Positions 30,401 to 38,135 of a DNA stretch of 64,000 nucleotides are shown one piece after another; within the stretch, counting starts at the first letter, position 1; every line of letters begins with the position of its first letter. The notes under the pieces are model-generated. The model was given only the letters and a program-made list of their open reading frames with translations, did no database searches and was not told where the DNA came from. The stretch covers positions 1-64,000 of the forward strand of contig DATISF010000046.1 of the NCBI GenBank assembly GCA_035468985.1. Direction: 5' to 3'. This DNA comes from DASVHS01 sp035468985 (lineage in GTDB: Bacteria > Acidobacteriota > Thermoanaerobaculia > Gp7-AA8). The position numbers and the translations under genes are program-made.

Positions 30401-30570
30401 GTGCAACCGTGGCCATTCCCGATTCGATCTCCGATGCCACGCTGAAGACGCAACTCGGGCTGAAGCCGGCCGACCCATTCAACCGCGCCGACTATGCGGT
30501 CGCGGCGCCCTACGCGAACACGCATTACGCACCGCGGCGGTACCAGATCGCCCTGCGTCTGCAGTTCTAG
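27445..30570 (+). CDS. TonB-dependent receptor with carboxypeptidase-regulatory-like domain
   Basis: 1041 residues, preceded by a strong AGGAGGGAG site. Order of parts: signal peptide ending FAQQ, a carboxypeptidase-regulatory-like beta domain (GAISGKVTSDGQPLPGVTVE), a plug domain (ESITVTAEASLVDKTSTQIE, NVYLFDGVNI, VSVIKGGAKAVDFNRAGGFL), and a 22-strand-type barrel ending RRYQIALRLQF with the final phenylalanine typical of Bam substrates. This layout is abundant in Acidobacteriota and serves uptake of oligosaccharides or peptides. The ligand is unknown. A TAGAAT box lies at 27386-27391. Confidence 0.92.
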   Translation: MRLRTLLYAVIAILVCGAAFAQQTGAISGKVTSDGQPLPGVTVEARSNVLPQPRVTTTDTNGQFSLPALVPGAYTLNFSLSGMQNVTRRAEVQLSQSTHVDVTMGVQGVSESITVTAEASLVDKTSTQIESGLTQKEIEALPVLQNYGDLQKLIPGVMYSQDTFRGPSAGASGQDNVYLFDGVNITMPLFGILNTQPNTHDIAQVSVIKGGAKAVDFNRAGGFLIDSVSKSGTNKFSGELGYQLRDHNFVADQVGTQNLTYAQDRSWGTANIGGPILADRLFFYGSYYRPEFKRSNQANVYGELPGYTLKTNEEFLKLTFSPTQALLINGSYRNNHTEETSGAFGAFQARTTGTGSDTKLQLGTLETSWITSPRSFATVKFTNFRNPGFGKADFVANAAVSTALGTQLDINNLGNIGRLIVPTLTPGNTAQNAFVQPFINQYGYVCPQNPGSTGLTCTAGQRTGGGTVGFGLFSRDDDSFFRKGGQVGYNYTLGGHVTHDLHVGYQRYNDSEDRFQTSNGWGSITIPAGIGSAGTCPASACGTATPAFFVAQFSQQTTGKVPVIHSEFHSQNVELNDTIRWNNWSFNAGVLASNDTLYGQGLKKADNVAGYVASPGTKYKMHSFSFSDMIQPRLGATWAYNGSDTVWTSYAKYYPAANSDARAASWDRNLVAQINAYFDTTGKLIGVQPNASSSGKWWQDGIKPPHIDEYMVGTARQLTPRWSARLYGRYRHGTDYMEDTNNTARSDFNAPAGIPRDPYVPNLGNTATPGTIRNAIGSGSSYVIANLDGAFTKYYEATLEQEWNGDKLVVNGSYTWSHYYGNFDQDNSSFSSANDAAIFIGSSNIGDGAGRQLWDFKYGDLRGDRRNVVKGRATYFFPWHGRVGAFGVYQSGQPYQLESVLPYRPLTGSTSDTARYAEAAGSRRSPSYYDVDLNYTQNFPLPRGLNVQLAFDVFNLTDNQEGYNFETRIGTLGLKQIANTQNPYKGATVAIPDSISDATLKTQLGLKPADPFNRADYAVAAPYANTHYAPRRYQIALRLQF

Positions 30571-32553
30571 TCAGTGAAACAGCCGCTCGCGCGCGATCAA
30601 CTCGCGCGTGAGCGGCGTGGCATGTCGACGCGCCATCTCGATTCGGGATGGCGCGTCGTTTTCGTGCAGGAGAACGCTGACCTGCGCGCGCTTGAAAAGC
30701 GCCATCGCGTACTGCGGAGACGTTGGCGGAACACGATCGAGCGCGTCGCGCGCCTCGGCGAGCCGGCCGGCGGCCAGGTACAGGACGCCAAGTTCGAGAT
30801 CGTGTCCCGGCACGCGCTGGAACGTCGCCATCGCGCCCTCCGTCTGGCCGAGCGCCATCTGCATGGAGCCGAGGCGCTCGAGCTCCGCGTTTGTCGGTGC
30901 ACGTAGCGCGTAAATCTTCTGCCGGAGCTGCACCGCGTCGGGCAGGCGACCCTGCCGCTCGCGGATCACTGCCAGCGCTTCGAGAGCCGGCACGCGATCG
31001 GGAGACTCGGCCACCACGCGCTCGAGCAGCGGCACCGCCTTCGGCCAATCCTTTCCCCGCGCGTAGTGGAGCGCCAGGTACGTCCTCACGTCCTGCGAGT
31101 CGGGGGCGATCGCTCCCGCGCGCTCGAATGCCGCCAGCGCCTGTCGATCCTGTCCGAGAGACGAATACGCCGTCGCCAGCCGAAGCGCGGTATCGAGATT
31201 GTGCGGATCCTTTGACAGGATCTGCTCGAGCAGCGGAATGCACTCGCGGTAACGTCCGGCGACGAATAGCGCGGCCGCTTTGTCGAGAGTCGGGAACAGA
31301 CCGGACATGTCGGCAGGCCGCGGCGCATCCGCCCGGATCACCGGCTTGACCGTCGAGGCGATGTATCCGAGCGCGGCCAGCTTGCGCCGCTCCTCGTCAC
31401 TGATGTTCGAGGGCGGGGCAGTGGCCTGTGCCGACGGCATCGGGTAATCGCGCAGCGTTGCCCGCGACTGGCGCGAGAGACTCGCCTGCGCGGCGAGATC
31501 GTGCATCTCGCCGGGATCGCTGACGACGTCGTAGATCTCGATGCGCCCCGCGCGAATCGCTTTCTGACGCCCGTCGACAGCCATGACCTGAGGCTGCCAG
31601 CCGTAGTCGAGGAAGGGTTTCATCGCTTCGGCGGCGACCACGTCCTCGGTCCTCGCTCCTCGCTCGTCGGTTTTGATTCCCGCGAAGTCGAGAATCTTCT
31701 GCGCGATCGTGCGCGTGCTCACCGGCGTGCTGGTCGTGCCGGGGTTCACACCGGGTCCAATCAGGAGCATCGGCACGTGCATCGTCGACTGGTAGAGCAG
31801 ATTCCCGTGCTGCGCCTCGCCGTGATCGCCGAGGCCTTCGCCGTGATCGCCGGCGATGATGATCGCTTTCGGTCCGCCTACACGTTGACGAAACGCCTGC
31901 ACGAGACGTCCGAGCTGCTCGTCCATGAACGCGATTTCGCCGTAGTACGGCTGCTTTGCGTAGCGCGTGCGATACGGTTCGGGAGGCGTGTACGGGTAGT
32001 GCGGATCCCAGTAGTGGACCCAGAGGAACACGGGAGCCCCGGCTTCGGCCGGGGAGTGATCCAGGTACACGAGCACGCGATCCGTCGTCTCTTTCGCGTT
32101 CCTCTCTTCACGACCTTCCCCGAAATCTTCGTCGTACAGATCGAACCCGCGTCCGAGGCCGAAACGGCGGGAGAGGGCGAAAGCGGAGACAAAGGCGGCC
32201 GTGCGATAACCCGCGCCCTTGAGCCGCTCGCTGACCAGCGGTTGATTCGCGGCCAGGTAGCGGCCGTTCTCGTGCACGCCATGCCCGCCGGGATAGAGGC
32301 CGGTCAGCATCGATGTGTGCGAGGGAAGGGTCTGCGGCACGGTTGCGTAGGCGTATCGGAACCGCAGCCCCTCCTTCACCAGCGCGTCGTACGCGGGAGT
32401 CGCGACATTGTTCTGGTCGGGACCGATCGCGTCGGCGCGAGTCGTATCGAGTGTGATGAAAAGAATCGAGGGCCGCTCGGCGGGCGGCGGCGCGACGGCT
32501 TCCGGCCTGGAACAGGCTGCCAGAAGGAGGATTGCCCAACCCGTACGTCGCAC
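30571..32553 (-). CDS. Lipoprotein of the sulfatase fold with C-terminal TPRs
   Basis: 660 residues. Lipobox LLAAC at 11-14 suggests outer- or inner-membrane anchoring. The alkaline phosphatase/sulfatase core is clear: ITLDTTRAD with a metal-ligand Asp36, TLPSHTSMLTGLYPGGHGV, and IIAGDHGEGLGDHG. The nucleophile position, normally Cys or Ser destined to become formylglycine in C/S-x-P-x-R, is Thr75 and the arginine is His79. This is therefore probably not a true sulfatase but a Thr-dependent phospho- or transfer enzyme. TPRs occupy roughly 410-650. It converges with the TonB receptor with no gap. Confidence 0.8.
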   Translation of the reverse strand: MRRTGWAILLLAACSRPEAVAPPPAERPSILFITLDTTRADAIGPDQNNVATPAYDALVKEGLRFRYAYATVPQTLPSHTSMLTGLYPGGHGVHENGRYLAANQPLVSERLKGAGYRTAAFVSAFALSRRFGLGRGFDLYDEDFGEGREERNAKETTDRVLVYLDHSPAEAGAPVFLWVHYWDPHYPYTPPEPYRTRYAKQPYYGEIAFMDEQLGRLVQAFRQRVGGPKAIIIAGDHGEGLGDHGEAQHGNLLYQSTMHVPMLLIGPGVNPGTTSTPVSTRTIAQKILDFAGIKTDERGARTEDVVAAEAMKPFLDYGWQPQVMAVDGRQKAIRAGRIEIYDVVSDPGEMHDLAAQASLSRQSRATLRDYPMPSAQATAPPSNISDEERRKLAALGYIASTVKPVIRADAPRPADMSGLFPTLDKAAALFVAGRYRECIPLLEQILSKDPHNLDTALRLATAYSSLGQDRQALAAFERAGAIAPDSQDVRTYLALHYARGKDWPKAVPLLERVVAESPDRVPALEALAVIRERQGRLPDAVQLRQKIYALRAPTNAELERLGSMQMALGQTEGAMATFQRVPGHDLELGVLYLAAGRLAEARDALDRVPPTSPQYAMALFKRAQVSVLLHENDAPSRIEMARRHATPLTRELIARERLFH

Positions 32554-32672
32554 GCGATATTGAACTTGCCCGATGCTCCGCTTATTCGCGTGACGATCGT
32601 CACCCGGTCACGTGCGGCGCATCTCCGGACGTGGTTCGCCCCTCCTGTTACGGTTCTCGCCGGGAGGTTCCG

Positions 32673-34073
32673 ATGCGCCCGATCGCCGAACCCTGGAAGA
32701 TCAAGACCGTCGAGCCGCTGCGGATGACCACGCGGGCCGAACGCGAGCTCGCCATCGCCGGGGCAGGCTACAACACGTTCCTGCTGAAGAGCGACGACGT
32801 GTACATCGACCTGCTCACCGACAGCGGAACGAACGCCATGAGCGACCGCCAGTGGTCGGCGATGATGGTCGGCGACGAGGCTTACGCCGGGGCGCGCTCC
32901 TTCTTTCGGTTCGAACAGGCCGTCCGTGAGATCTACGGGTTCAAGCACATGGTGCCCACCCACCAGGGCCGCGGCGCCGAGCACCTCATCTCCCGGATTC
33001 TCATCAGGCCGGGCCACGTCATCCCCGGCAACATGTACTTCACTACGACGCGCGTCCATCAGGAGCTCCAGGGCGGCCAGTTCGTCGACGTCATCATCGA
33101 CGAAGCGCACAACCCCGCGTCGGAGCATCCGTTCAAGGGGAACGTCGACCTCTACAAGCTGACGGAGATCATCGAGCGCGTCGGCGCCGACAACATCCCG
33201 TACGTCAACGTCGCCTGCACCGTGAACATGGCCGGCGGCCAGCCGGTCTCGATGTCGAACCTGCGCGCCGTCCGCGAGCTGTGCGGGATGTTCGGCATCC
33301 GGATGTGGTGCGACGCCACGCGCGCCGTCGAGAACGCGTTCTTCATCAAGGAGCGCGAGTACGGATACGCCGATAAACCGGTGCGGACGATCCTGCACGA
33401 GATGATGTCGTACTTCGACGGCTGCACGATGTCGGCGAAGAAGGACTGTCTCGTCAACATCGGCGGATTCCTGGCCATGAACGACGAGCGGATCCTCCAG
33501 CAGGCGCGCGAACAGGTCGTCATCTTCGAAGGGATGCCGACGTACGGCGGGCTTGCCGGCCGCGACATGGAAGCGATCGCCCAGGGCATCTACGAGATGG
33601 TCGACGACGACTACATCGCCAACCGCATCAACCAGGTCCGCTACCTCGGCACGCAGCTGACGCAGGCCGGCGTGCCGATCGTTCTTCCCATCGGCGGCCA
33701 CGCCGTGTTCCTCGACGCGCGGCGCTTCCTCGCGCATCTCGATCAGGATCAATACCCGGCGCAGGCGCTCGCCGCTGCGCTCTACGTCGACAGCGGCGTG
33801 CGCTCGATGGAACGCGGCATCGTTTCGGCCGGACGCGATCCCGTCACGGGTGAGAACCGCAAGCCGAAGCTCGAGCTCGTGCGCCTGACGATCCCGCGGC
33901 GCGTCTACACCGACCGTCACATGGACGTCGTCGCGTACTCGGTGAAATCGCTGTACGCAAAGCGTGACGAGATCCGCGGCCTGCACATCATTTACGAGCC
34001 GCCGTCGCTCCGCTTCTTCACCGCGCGCTTCGAGCCGCTCCCGGTCCGAGTCGAAGAACCGGCCACCGTCTGA
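32673..34073 (+). CDS. tpl: Tyrosine phenol-lyase
   Basis: 466 residues from ATG 32673, preceded by GGGAGG. The PLP enzyme of the beta-eliminating lyase group splits tyrosine into phenol, pyruvate and ammonia. Lys257 in MSAKKDCLVNIGG would bind PLP. Residues that separate this enzyme from tryptophanase match tyrosine phenol-lyase at the same numbers: Phe123-Thr124 in MYFTTTR and Arg381 in SMERG, the arginine that holds the phenol hydroxyl. Tryptophanase has a hydrophobic residue at that position. The nfnA-like gene follows 11 bases later. Confidence 0.9.
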   Translation: MRPIAEPWKIKTVEPLRMTTRAERELAIAGAGYNTFLLKSDDVYIDLLTDSGTNAMSDRQWSAMMVGDEAYAGARSFFRFEQAVREIYGFKHMVPTHQGRGAEHLISRILIRPGHVIPGNMYFTTTRVHQELQGGQFVDVIIDEAHNPASEHPFKGNVDLYKLTEIIERVGADNIPYVNVACTVNMAGGQPVSMSNLRAVRELCGMFGIRMWCDATRAVENAFFIKEREYGYADKPVRTILHEMMSYFDGCTMSAKKDCLVNIGGFLAMNDERILQQAREQVVIFEGMPTYGGLAGRDMEAIAQGIYEMVDDDYIANRINQVRYLGTQLTQAGVPIVLPIGGHAVFLDARRFLAHLDQDQYPAQALAAALYVDSGVRSMERGIVSAGRDPVTGENRKPKLELVRLTIPRRVYTDRHMDVVAYSVKSLYAKRDEIRGLHIIYEPPSLRFFTARFEPLPVRVEEPATV

Positions 34074-34084
34074 AAGGAGATCCC

Positions 34085-34951
34085 GTGTTCCGCATCGTCG
34101 AGGCAAAGCTGCTCGGTCCCGGTGTCAAGCAATTCGAGATCGATGCGCCGAGGATCGCCCGGAAGCAGCGGCCGGGGCAGTTCGTGATCATTCGCGTCCA
34201 CGAGGCCGGGGAGCGCATCCCGCTGACGATCAAGGCATCGAATCCGAGCCGCGGCACGATCACCATCGTCGTTCAGGCCATCGGCAAGACCACGTCCTTG
34301 CTTAACGAGCTTCGGACCGGCGATGCCATTCTCGACGTCGTCGGACCCCTCGGCAAGCCATCGGAGATCGAGAAATACGGGCGATGCGTGGTCATCGGCG
34401 GTGGGGTGGGTACAGCCATCGCGTTGCCCACGGCCCGCGCACTGCGCGACGCCGGCAATCACGTGATCGCCATTCTCGGCGCGCGGACGAAAGACCTGCT
34501 CATCCTCGAAAACGAGGTGCGCGAAGCCAGCGACGAGCTGTTCGTCATGACCGACGACGGCAGCTATGGCGGCAAGGGCCTGGTCACCGACAAGCTGAAG
34601 GAGCTCATCGCCGCGCAGAACGTCGACTTCGTCCTGGCCATCGGGCCGGTGCCGATGATGCGCGCCGTCGCTGAGACCACGCGGCCCAAGGCCATCAAGA
34701 CCGTGGTCAGCCTCAACTCCATCATGGTCGACGGAACGGGCATGTGCGGCGGATGCCGCGTGGTCGTCGGCGATCAGAGCAAATTCGCCTGCGTGGACGG
34801 TCCCGAGTTCGATGCCCACACCGTCGACTTCCAGGTGCTGACGCAGCGCAACGCCATGTACCGCGACGCCGAGAAGGAATCGCTCGAGCATTTCAAAGCA
34901 CACAAGAACGAGGAAGTCGGAAAGGCCAGAGGAGCCTGCTCCAATGCGTAA
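34085..34951 (+). CDS. nfnA: NfnA/SudB-like ferredoxin-NADP reductase subunit alpha
   Basis: 288 residues. FAD-binding FNR domain first (RKQRPGQFVIIRVHEAGERI, LTIKASNPSRG), then a nucleotide-binding domain starting CVVIGGGVGTAIALP. A cysteine cluster near residue 220-240 (GTGMCGGCRVVVGDQSKFAC) binds a [2Fe-2S] centre. This is the small subunit of NADH-dependent reduced ferredoxin:NADP oxidoreductase, also annotated as sulfide dehydrogenase. It overlaps the large-subunit gene by 8 bases. Confidence 0.88.
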   Translation: MFRIVEAKLLGPGVKQFEIDAPRIARKQRPGQFVIIRVHEAGERIPLTIKASNPSRGTITIVVQAIGKTTSLLNELRTGDAILDVVGPLGKPSEIEKYGRCVVIGGGVGTAIALPTARALRDAGNHVIAILGARTKDLLILENEVREASDELFVMTDDGSYGGKGLVTDKLKELIAAQNVDFVLAIGPVPMMRAVAETTRPKAIKTVVSLNSIMVDGTGMCGGCRVVVGDQSKFACVDGPEFDAHTVDFQVLTQRNAMYRDAEKESLEHFKAHKNEEVGKARGACSNA

Positions 34952-36419
34952 CACGATCCCGAACAAGGAACGGATGAAGATGCCCCGGCAGCACATGCCG
35001 GAGCGCGATCCGCTCGAACGGGCGCGCAATTTCCAGGAAGTCAATCTCGGATTCGAGCCCGATCTGGCCGTGCTCGAATCGCTGCGATGCCTCGCCTGCG
35101 CGAAGCCGACGTGCACGAGAGGATGTCCCGTCGGCGTCGACGTCAAGGAATTCCTCGCAAAGATCATCGACCGCGATTACCTCGGCGCCGCCGCGGTGAT
35201 CCGCAGGGACAACGCCCTTCCGGCGATCACCGGACGCGTCTGCCCGCAGGAAGAGCAGTGCGAAGGCGATTGCCTGGTCGCCAAACGCGCGGACTCCGTC
35301 GCCATCGGACATCTGGAGCGCTTTGTCGCCGATTTCGAGCGGCGCACGGGAAAGGTCGGATTGCCGAAGATCGCGCCGCCGACCGGCAAGCGCGTGGCCA
35401 TCGTCGGCAGCGGTCCGGCCGGACTGTCCGCGGCGGGCGATCTGGTGCAGAAGGGTCACGAGGTTCGCGTGTTCGAAGCGCTGCACGAGCTGGGCGGCGT
35501 GCTCGTCTACGGCATCCCCGAGTTCCGTCTGCCGAAGGACATCGTGCGGCAGGAAGTCGACGTGCTGCGCAAGATGGGCGTCCAGTTCGAGACCAACGTG
35601 GTGATCGGCAAGACGGTCACCGTCGACGAGCTTCTCGGCGAAGAGCATTACGACGCCATCTTCGTCGCCACCGGCGCCGGACTGCCGCAGTTCCTCGGCG
35701 TTCCCGGCGAGAACCTGAACGGCGTTTACTCCGCGAACGAGTTTCTCACGCGCGTGAATCTGATGCGCGCGTATCGCTTCCCCGAATACGACGAGCCTGT
35801 CTATGACTGCCGCAACAAGGATGTCGTCGTGGTGGGCGGCGGCAACACGGCCATGGACGCCGTTCGCACGTCGCTGCGCCTCGGCGCGCGGAAGGCCTCG
35901 CTGGTGTATCGCCGCAGCGAAGCGGAGATGCCCGCGCGCAAGGAAGAGGTCAAGCACGCCAAGGAGGAAGGCGTCGAGTTCCAGATGCTCACCAATCCGG
36001 TGGAGATGATCGGCGATGCCAAGGGGTGGCTCACCGGCGTGCGCTGCGTGCGCATGGAGCTCGGCGAGCCCGGACCCGATGGCCGCCGGCGGCCCGTTCC
36101 CGTGCCGGCATCCGAATTCATCATCGATGCGTCGCTGGTGATCGTCGCCGTCGGCACGTCCGCGAATCCGCTCGTGCAGTCGACGACGCCGGACATCAAG
36201 ACCAATCGCAAGAACTACATCGAAGCCGATCCGGAAACCCTGCGCACGTCGAAGAGGGGAGTGTTCGCCGGCGGCGACATCGTCACCGGTGGCGCCACGG
36301 TCATCCTGGCGATGGGCGCGGGCCGCAAAGCCGCCAGATCGATCGACGCGTACCTCACCACTGGAGAGTGGGAGGTCCGCAAAGAGAAGCCGCTGCTCGC
36401 GGAGGCGACCGCGTCCTGA
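34944..36419 (+). CDS. nfnB: NfnB/SudA/GltD-like large subunit
   Basis: 491 residues, with a ribosome site AGAGGAG upstream of ATG 34944. N-terminal Fe-S region with cysteines in LRCLACAKPTCTRGCPVGVD and CPQEEQCEGDC, then an FAD Rossmann motif VAIVGSGPAGLSAAG and a second nucleotide site VVVVGGGNTAMDAVRTSLRL. GGVLVYGIPEFRLPKDIV is the family signature shared with glutamate synthase small subunits. Beside nfnA it is best read as the bifurcating or transhydrogenase-like NfnAB/SudBA complex, not as GltD, because no large glutamate synthase gene is present. Confidence 0.88.
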   Translation: MRNTIPNKERMKMPRQHMPERDPLERARNFQEVNLGFEPDLAVLESLRCLACAKPTCTRGCPVGVDVKEFLAKIIDRDYLGAAAVIRRDNALPAITGRVCPQEEQCEGDCLVAKRADSVAIGHLERFVADFERRTGKVGLPKIAPPTGKRVAIVGSGPAGLSAAGDLVQKGHEVRVFEALHELGGVLVYGIPEFRLPKDIVRQEVDVLRKMGVQFETNVVIGKTVTVDELLGEEHYDAIFVATGAGLPQFLGVPGENLNGVYSANEFLTRVNLMRAYRFPEYDEPVYDCRNKDVVVVGGGNTAMDAVRTSLRLGARKASLVYRRSEAEMPARKEEVKHAKEEGVEFQMLTNPVEMIGDAKGWLTGVRCVRMELGEPGPDGRRRPVPVPASEFIIDASLVIVAVGTSANPLVQSTTPDIKTNRKNYIEADPETLRTSKRGVFAGGDIVTGGATVILAMGAGRKAARSIDAYLTTGEWEVRKEKPLLAEATAS

Positions 36420-36420
36420 C

Positions 36421-36837
36421 TCAGGCGTGTGACCGCGGGAACCGCGGATGAGCGTCGTTTCGGCTGATCCACCCATCGGGCACCTGGCTAAAACACAGAA
36501 CGTAGCCGTCAGGATCTTGCACGTCGAGCTCGGCATCGCCGTAGGACATGCGTTGGAGATGACGTGTGACGACGCCCTGCGGCTCTAACCTGGCGTGGAG
36601 CTCGCGCGGCCCATCACTCAATCGCACGGACATGTCCCAGCCACGCCAGCCACAGGGACGGCCCTCCGACGCACGACGGAGCATGACTTCCGCTGGTCCG
36701 CGCCGCAAGATGGCAAATTCGTACGGCGGCCGCTCCGGGAATGGGTCCGCCTCAAAGCCGAGGACATCACGGTACCAGGCCATGGACCGCGCGACGTCAG
36801 CGACGCGAAGCAGGGGTACTGCAAGCTGAGGCTGCAT
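36421..36837 (-). CDS. VOC-family (glyoxalase/bleomycin-resistance-like) protein, distal cassette
   Basis: 138 residues from ATG 36837, which begins 16 bases after the R box of attC 36853-36954 (read on the minus strand). VOC fold signs: LAVPLLRVADVARSMAWYRD, VLGFEADPF, and DPDGYVLCF near the C-terminus. Such proteins bind metal and can act as dioxygenase, lyase or drug-binding protein; here the role is open. Its own attC is not found at the left, where nfnB ends one base away, so it may be the last cassette, with its attC lost. Confidence 0.75.
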   Translation of the reverse strand: MQPQLAVPLLRVADVARSMAWYRDVLGFEADPFPERPPYEFAILRRGPAEVMLRRASEGRPCGWRGWDMSVRLSDGPRELHARLEPQGVVTRHLQRMSYGDAELDVQDPDGYVLCFSQVPDGWISRNDAHPRFPRSHA

Positions 36838-36852
36838 CGCAGTTTCCAGTCG

Positions 36853-36954
36853 GTCTAACGATGTGCGTGAGCGGCGAAAACCAGCCGCCAACGATGTGCG
36901 CATCGCAACCGAGCTGAACGCCTGGTCTCCGTCCGCTCCACGCAAGAGTTATGT
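36853..36954 (-). other. attC site 1
   Basis: GTCTAAC at 36853-36859 faces GTTATGT at 36948-36954. Arms: GCGTGAGCGG (left) pairs with CCGCTCCACGC (right) with one extra base. The stop codon of the 165-residue cassette gene lies in the right R box. Confidence 0.7.
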
Positions 36955-37446
36955 CCGAGCATGAGCCTTTCCTTTCCAAGCAGACGTGACCTGTCCCTTG
37001 AACGAAGAGTTCTGCACGAAGTCTTCAATCAGTTTGAGGGTCTCTCGCTGGTAGTTGATGATGGCTTGAGCCAGCGGCTTGTCATCCGGGTGCCACGCCG
37101 AAAGCATCCGCTCGTCAAATTCAATCATTTGCTGGATGCTCGAAAGCTCGCTGGTTAGGAGGGCGCGGTCGTCCATGCCCTGTGAGAGGCGCTCTATTTC
37201 TTGCGTTGCCTGCGCTGCGTCGCGGTCGAATGCTCCAAGTATTCGCTTCCCGCGTTTGCTGATCTTGACGGGTTTCCCTTCCCTCGCCGCGCGGTTGCGC
37301 TTGATTGCTTTGACAAACTCCATCTGCATGGCCGAAAGGGTCTCGTAGCGGCGAGAAAGCTCCTCAAACAGCCCTTTGACTTCCGGCAGACGTGCATATT
37401 TTGCCGCGATCTTCGCGGACTGTGGGGTTGCGATCGTGCCAGACAT
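36949..37446 (-). CDS. Cassette protein of unknown function, 165 residues
   Basis: ATG 37446 lies inside the R box of attC 2 (GTTATGT on the minus strand), a common cassette arrangement. The TAA stop lies in the R box of attC 1. The protein is charged and mostly helical (IAAKYARLPEVKGLFEELSR, SQGMDDRALLTSELSSIQQM) with no membrane segment or recognised motif. A coiled-coil or helical bundle is likely. Function unknown. Confidence 0.7.
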   Translation of the reverse strand: MSGTIATPQSAKIAAKYARLPEVKGLFEELSRRYETLSAMQMEFVKAIKRNRAAREGKPVKISKRGKRILGAFDRDAAQATQEIERLSQGMDDRALLTSELSSIQQMIEFDERMLSAWHPDDKPLAQAIINYQRETLKLIEDFVQNSSFKGQVTSAWKGKAHART

Positions 37447-37554
37447 AACGTCCCTGCGGCGCAGCGGCGCGGTGCCGCCACGCGGAAACGGCCTGAAGAA
37501 TACCTGAACCTTGGCAGCGCACGGTACCGCGTCCGCTGCAACTGCAAGTCAGGT
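37443..37554 (-). other. attC site 2
   Basis: ACATAAC at 37443-37449 faces GTCAGGT at 37548-37554 (one base off GTT). Arms GCAGCGGCGCGGTGCCG and CGGTACCGCGTCCGCTGC pair with one extrahelical base. Confidence 0.65.
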
Positions 37555-37848
37555 GGCGTCCGCGTTTGGCACGCCGGTCGGCCGCGGCGGAATGACCGCC
37601 TGAGCTATCAAGCCGATGATTCCGGCAAGCGCGATAAACGCGAGAGCTCGCGGGTAGTTCTTGAGTTGCGCCTGTGCCGCGCAGCCCCACAGCAGAGAGC
37701 CGGTGCCAGCCAGAAATAGTAACCAGAACAGCGGATTCGTGAACGGATCACCGCCGAACGTCGATACTCCGACAATGTACGACGAGATTTTCAGAACAGC
37801 CCACCCCGCGACCCCTAAGCGCGATTGCGTCGCCAACGTAAGATTCAT
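37549..37848 (-). CDS. Small membrane protein, cassette gene
   Basis: 99 residues from ATG 37848; a longer frame reaches 37884 inside a palindromic repeat, so I prefer the inner start. Three hydrophobic segments: VAGWAVLKISSYIVGV, PLFWLLFLAGTGSLLWGC, and LAFIALAGIIGLIAQAVI. The TGA stop lies in the R box of attC 2. Function unknown; small membrane proteins are common in integron cassettes. Confidence 0.65.
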   Translation of the reverse strand: MNLTLATQSRLGVAGWAVLKISSYIVGVSTFGGDPFTNPLFWLLFLAGTGSLLWGCAAQAQLKNYPRALAFIALAGIIGLIAQAVIPPRPTGVPNADAT

Positions 37849-37864
37849 TAGAGCCGCCCAAGGA

Positions 37865-37991
37865 GACTCTGAACAAGCCGTCATCCTGAGTCGGCGAAGC
37901 GCGACGAAGGATCTCAGGATGCGAAACCGCCTGCCATTTCGAGATCCTTCGCCGTCTTCGCGGCTCAGGATGACGTGAACAACGACTTGCG
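37865..37991. repeat. CATCCTGAG palindromic repeat, copy 4, inside the cassette array
   Basis: ACTCTGAACAAGCCGTCATC starts the element and CAGGATGACG...AACGACTTGCG ends it, inverted relative to copies 1 and 2. It separates the start of the 99-residue gene from attC 3, so it inserted into an existing cassette. Confidence 0.75.
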
Positions 37992-37993
37992 CC

Positions 37994-38091
37994 CTCTAAC
38001 GGCCCAAGGTGAGCGGCTTCGGCCCACCCGAAAGCGTAAAAGTGAGGAGAGCAGCTGACGGGCCGAAGGCCGCTCCACCGCAAAGTTGGGC
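37994..38091 (-). other. attC site 3
   Basis: CTCTAAC at 37994-38000 faces GTTGGGC at 38085-38091. Arms GGTGAGCGGCTTCGGCCC and GGGCCGAAGGCCGCTCCACC pair well. Confidence 0.75.
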
Positions 38092-38135
38092 GGGTCCGGA
38101 AGATCCGCGACCTTGCCGATGCGGCTGGGTTGCGT

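Noticed and set aside
32673..34073. Annotation as tryptophanase
   Set aside because: Thr124 and Arg381 are those of tyrosine phenol-lyase.
34944..36419. Annotation as glutamate synthase small subunit
   Set aside because: No large glutamate synthase subunit is near; the partner is an FNR-type subunit, as in NfnAB.
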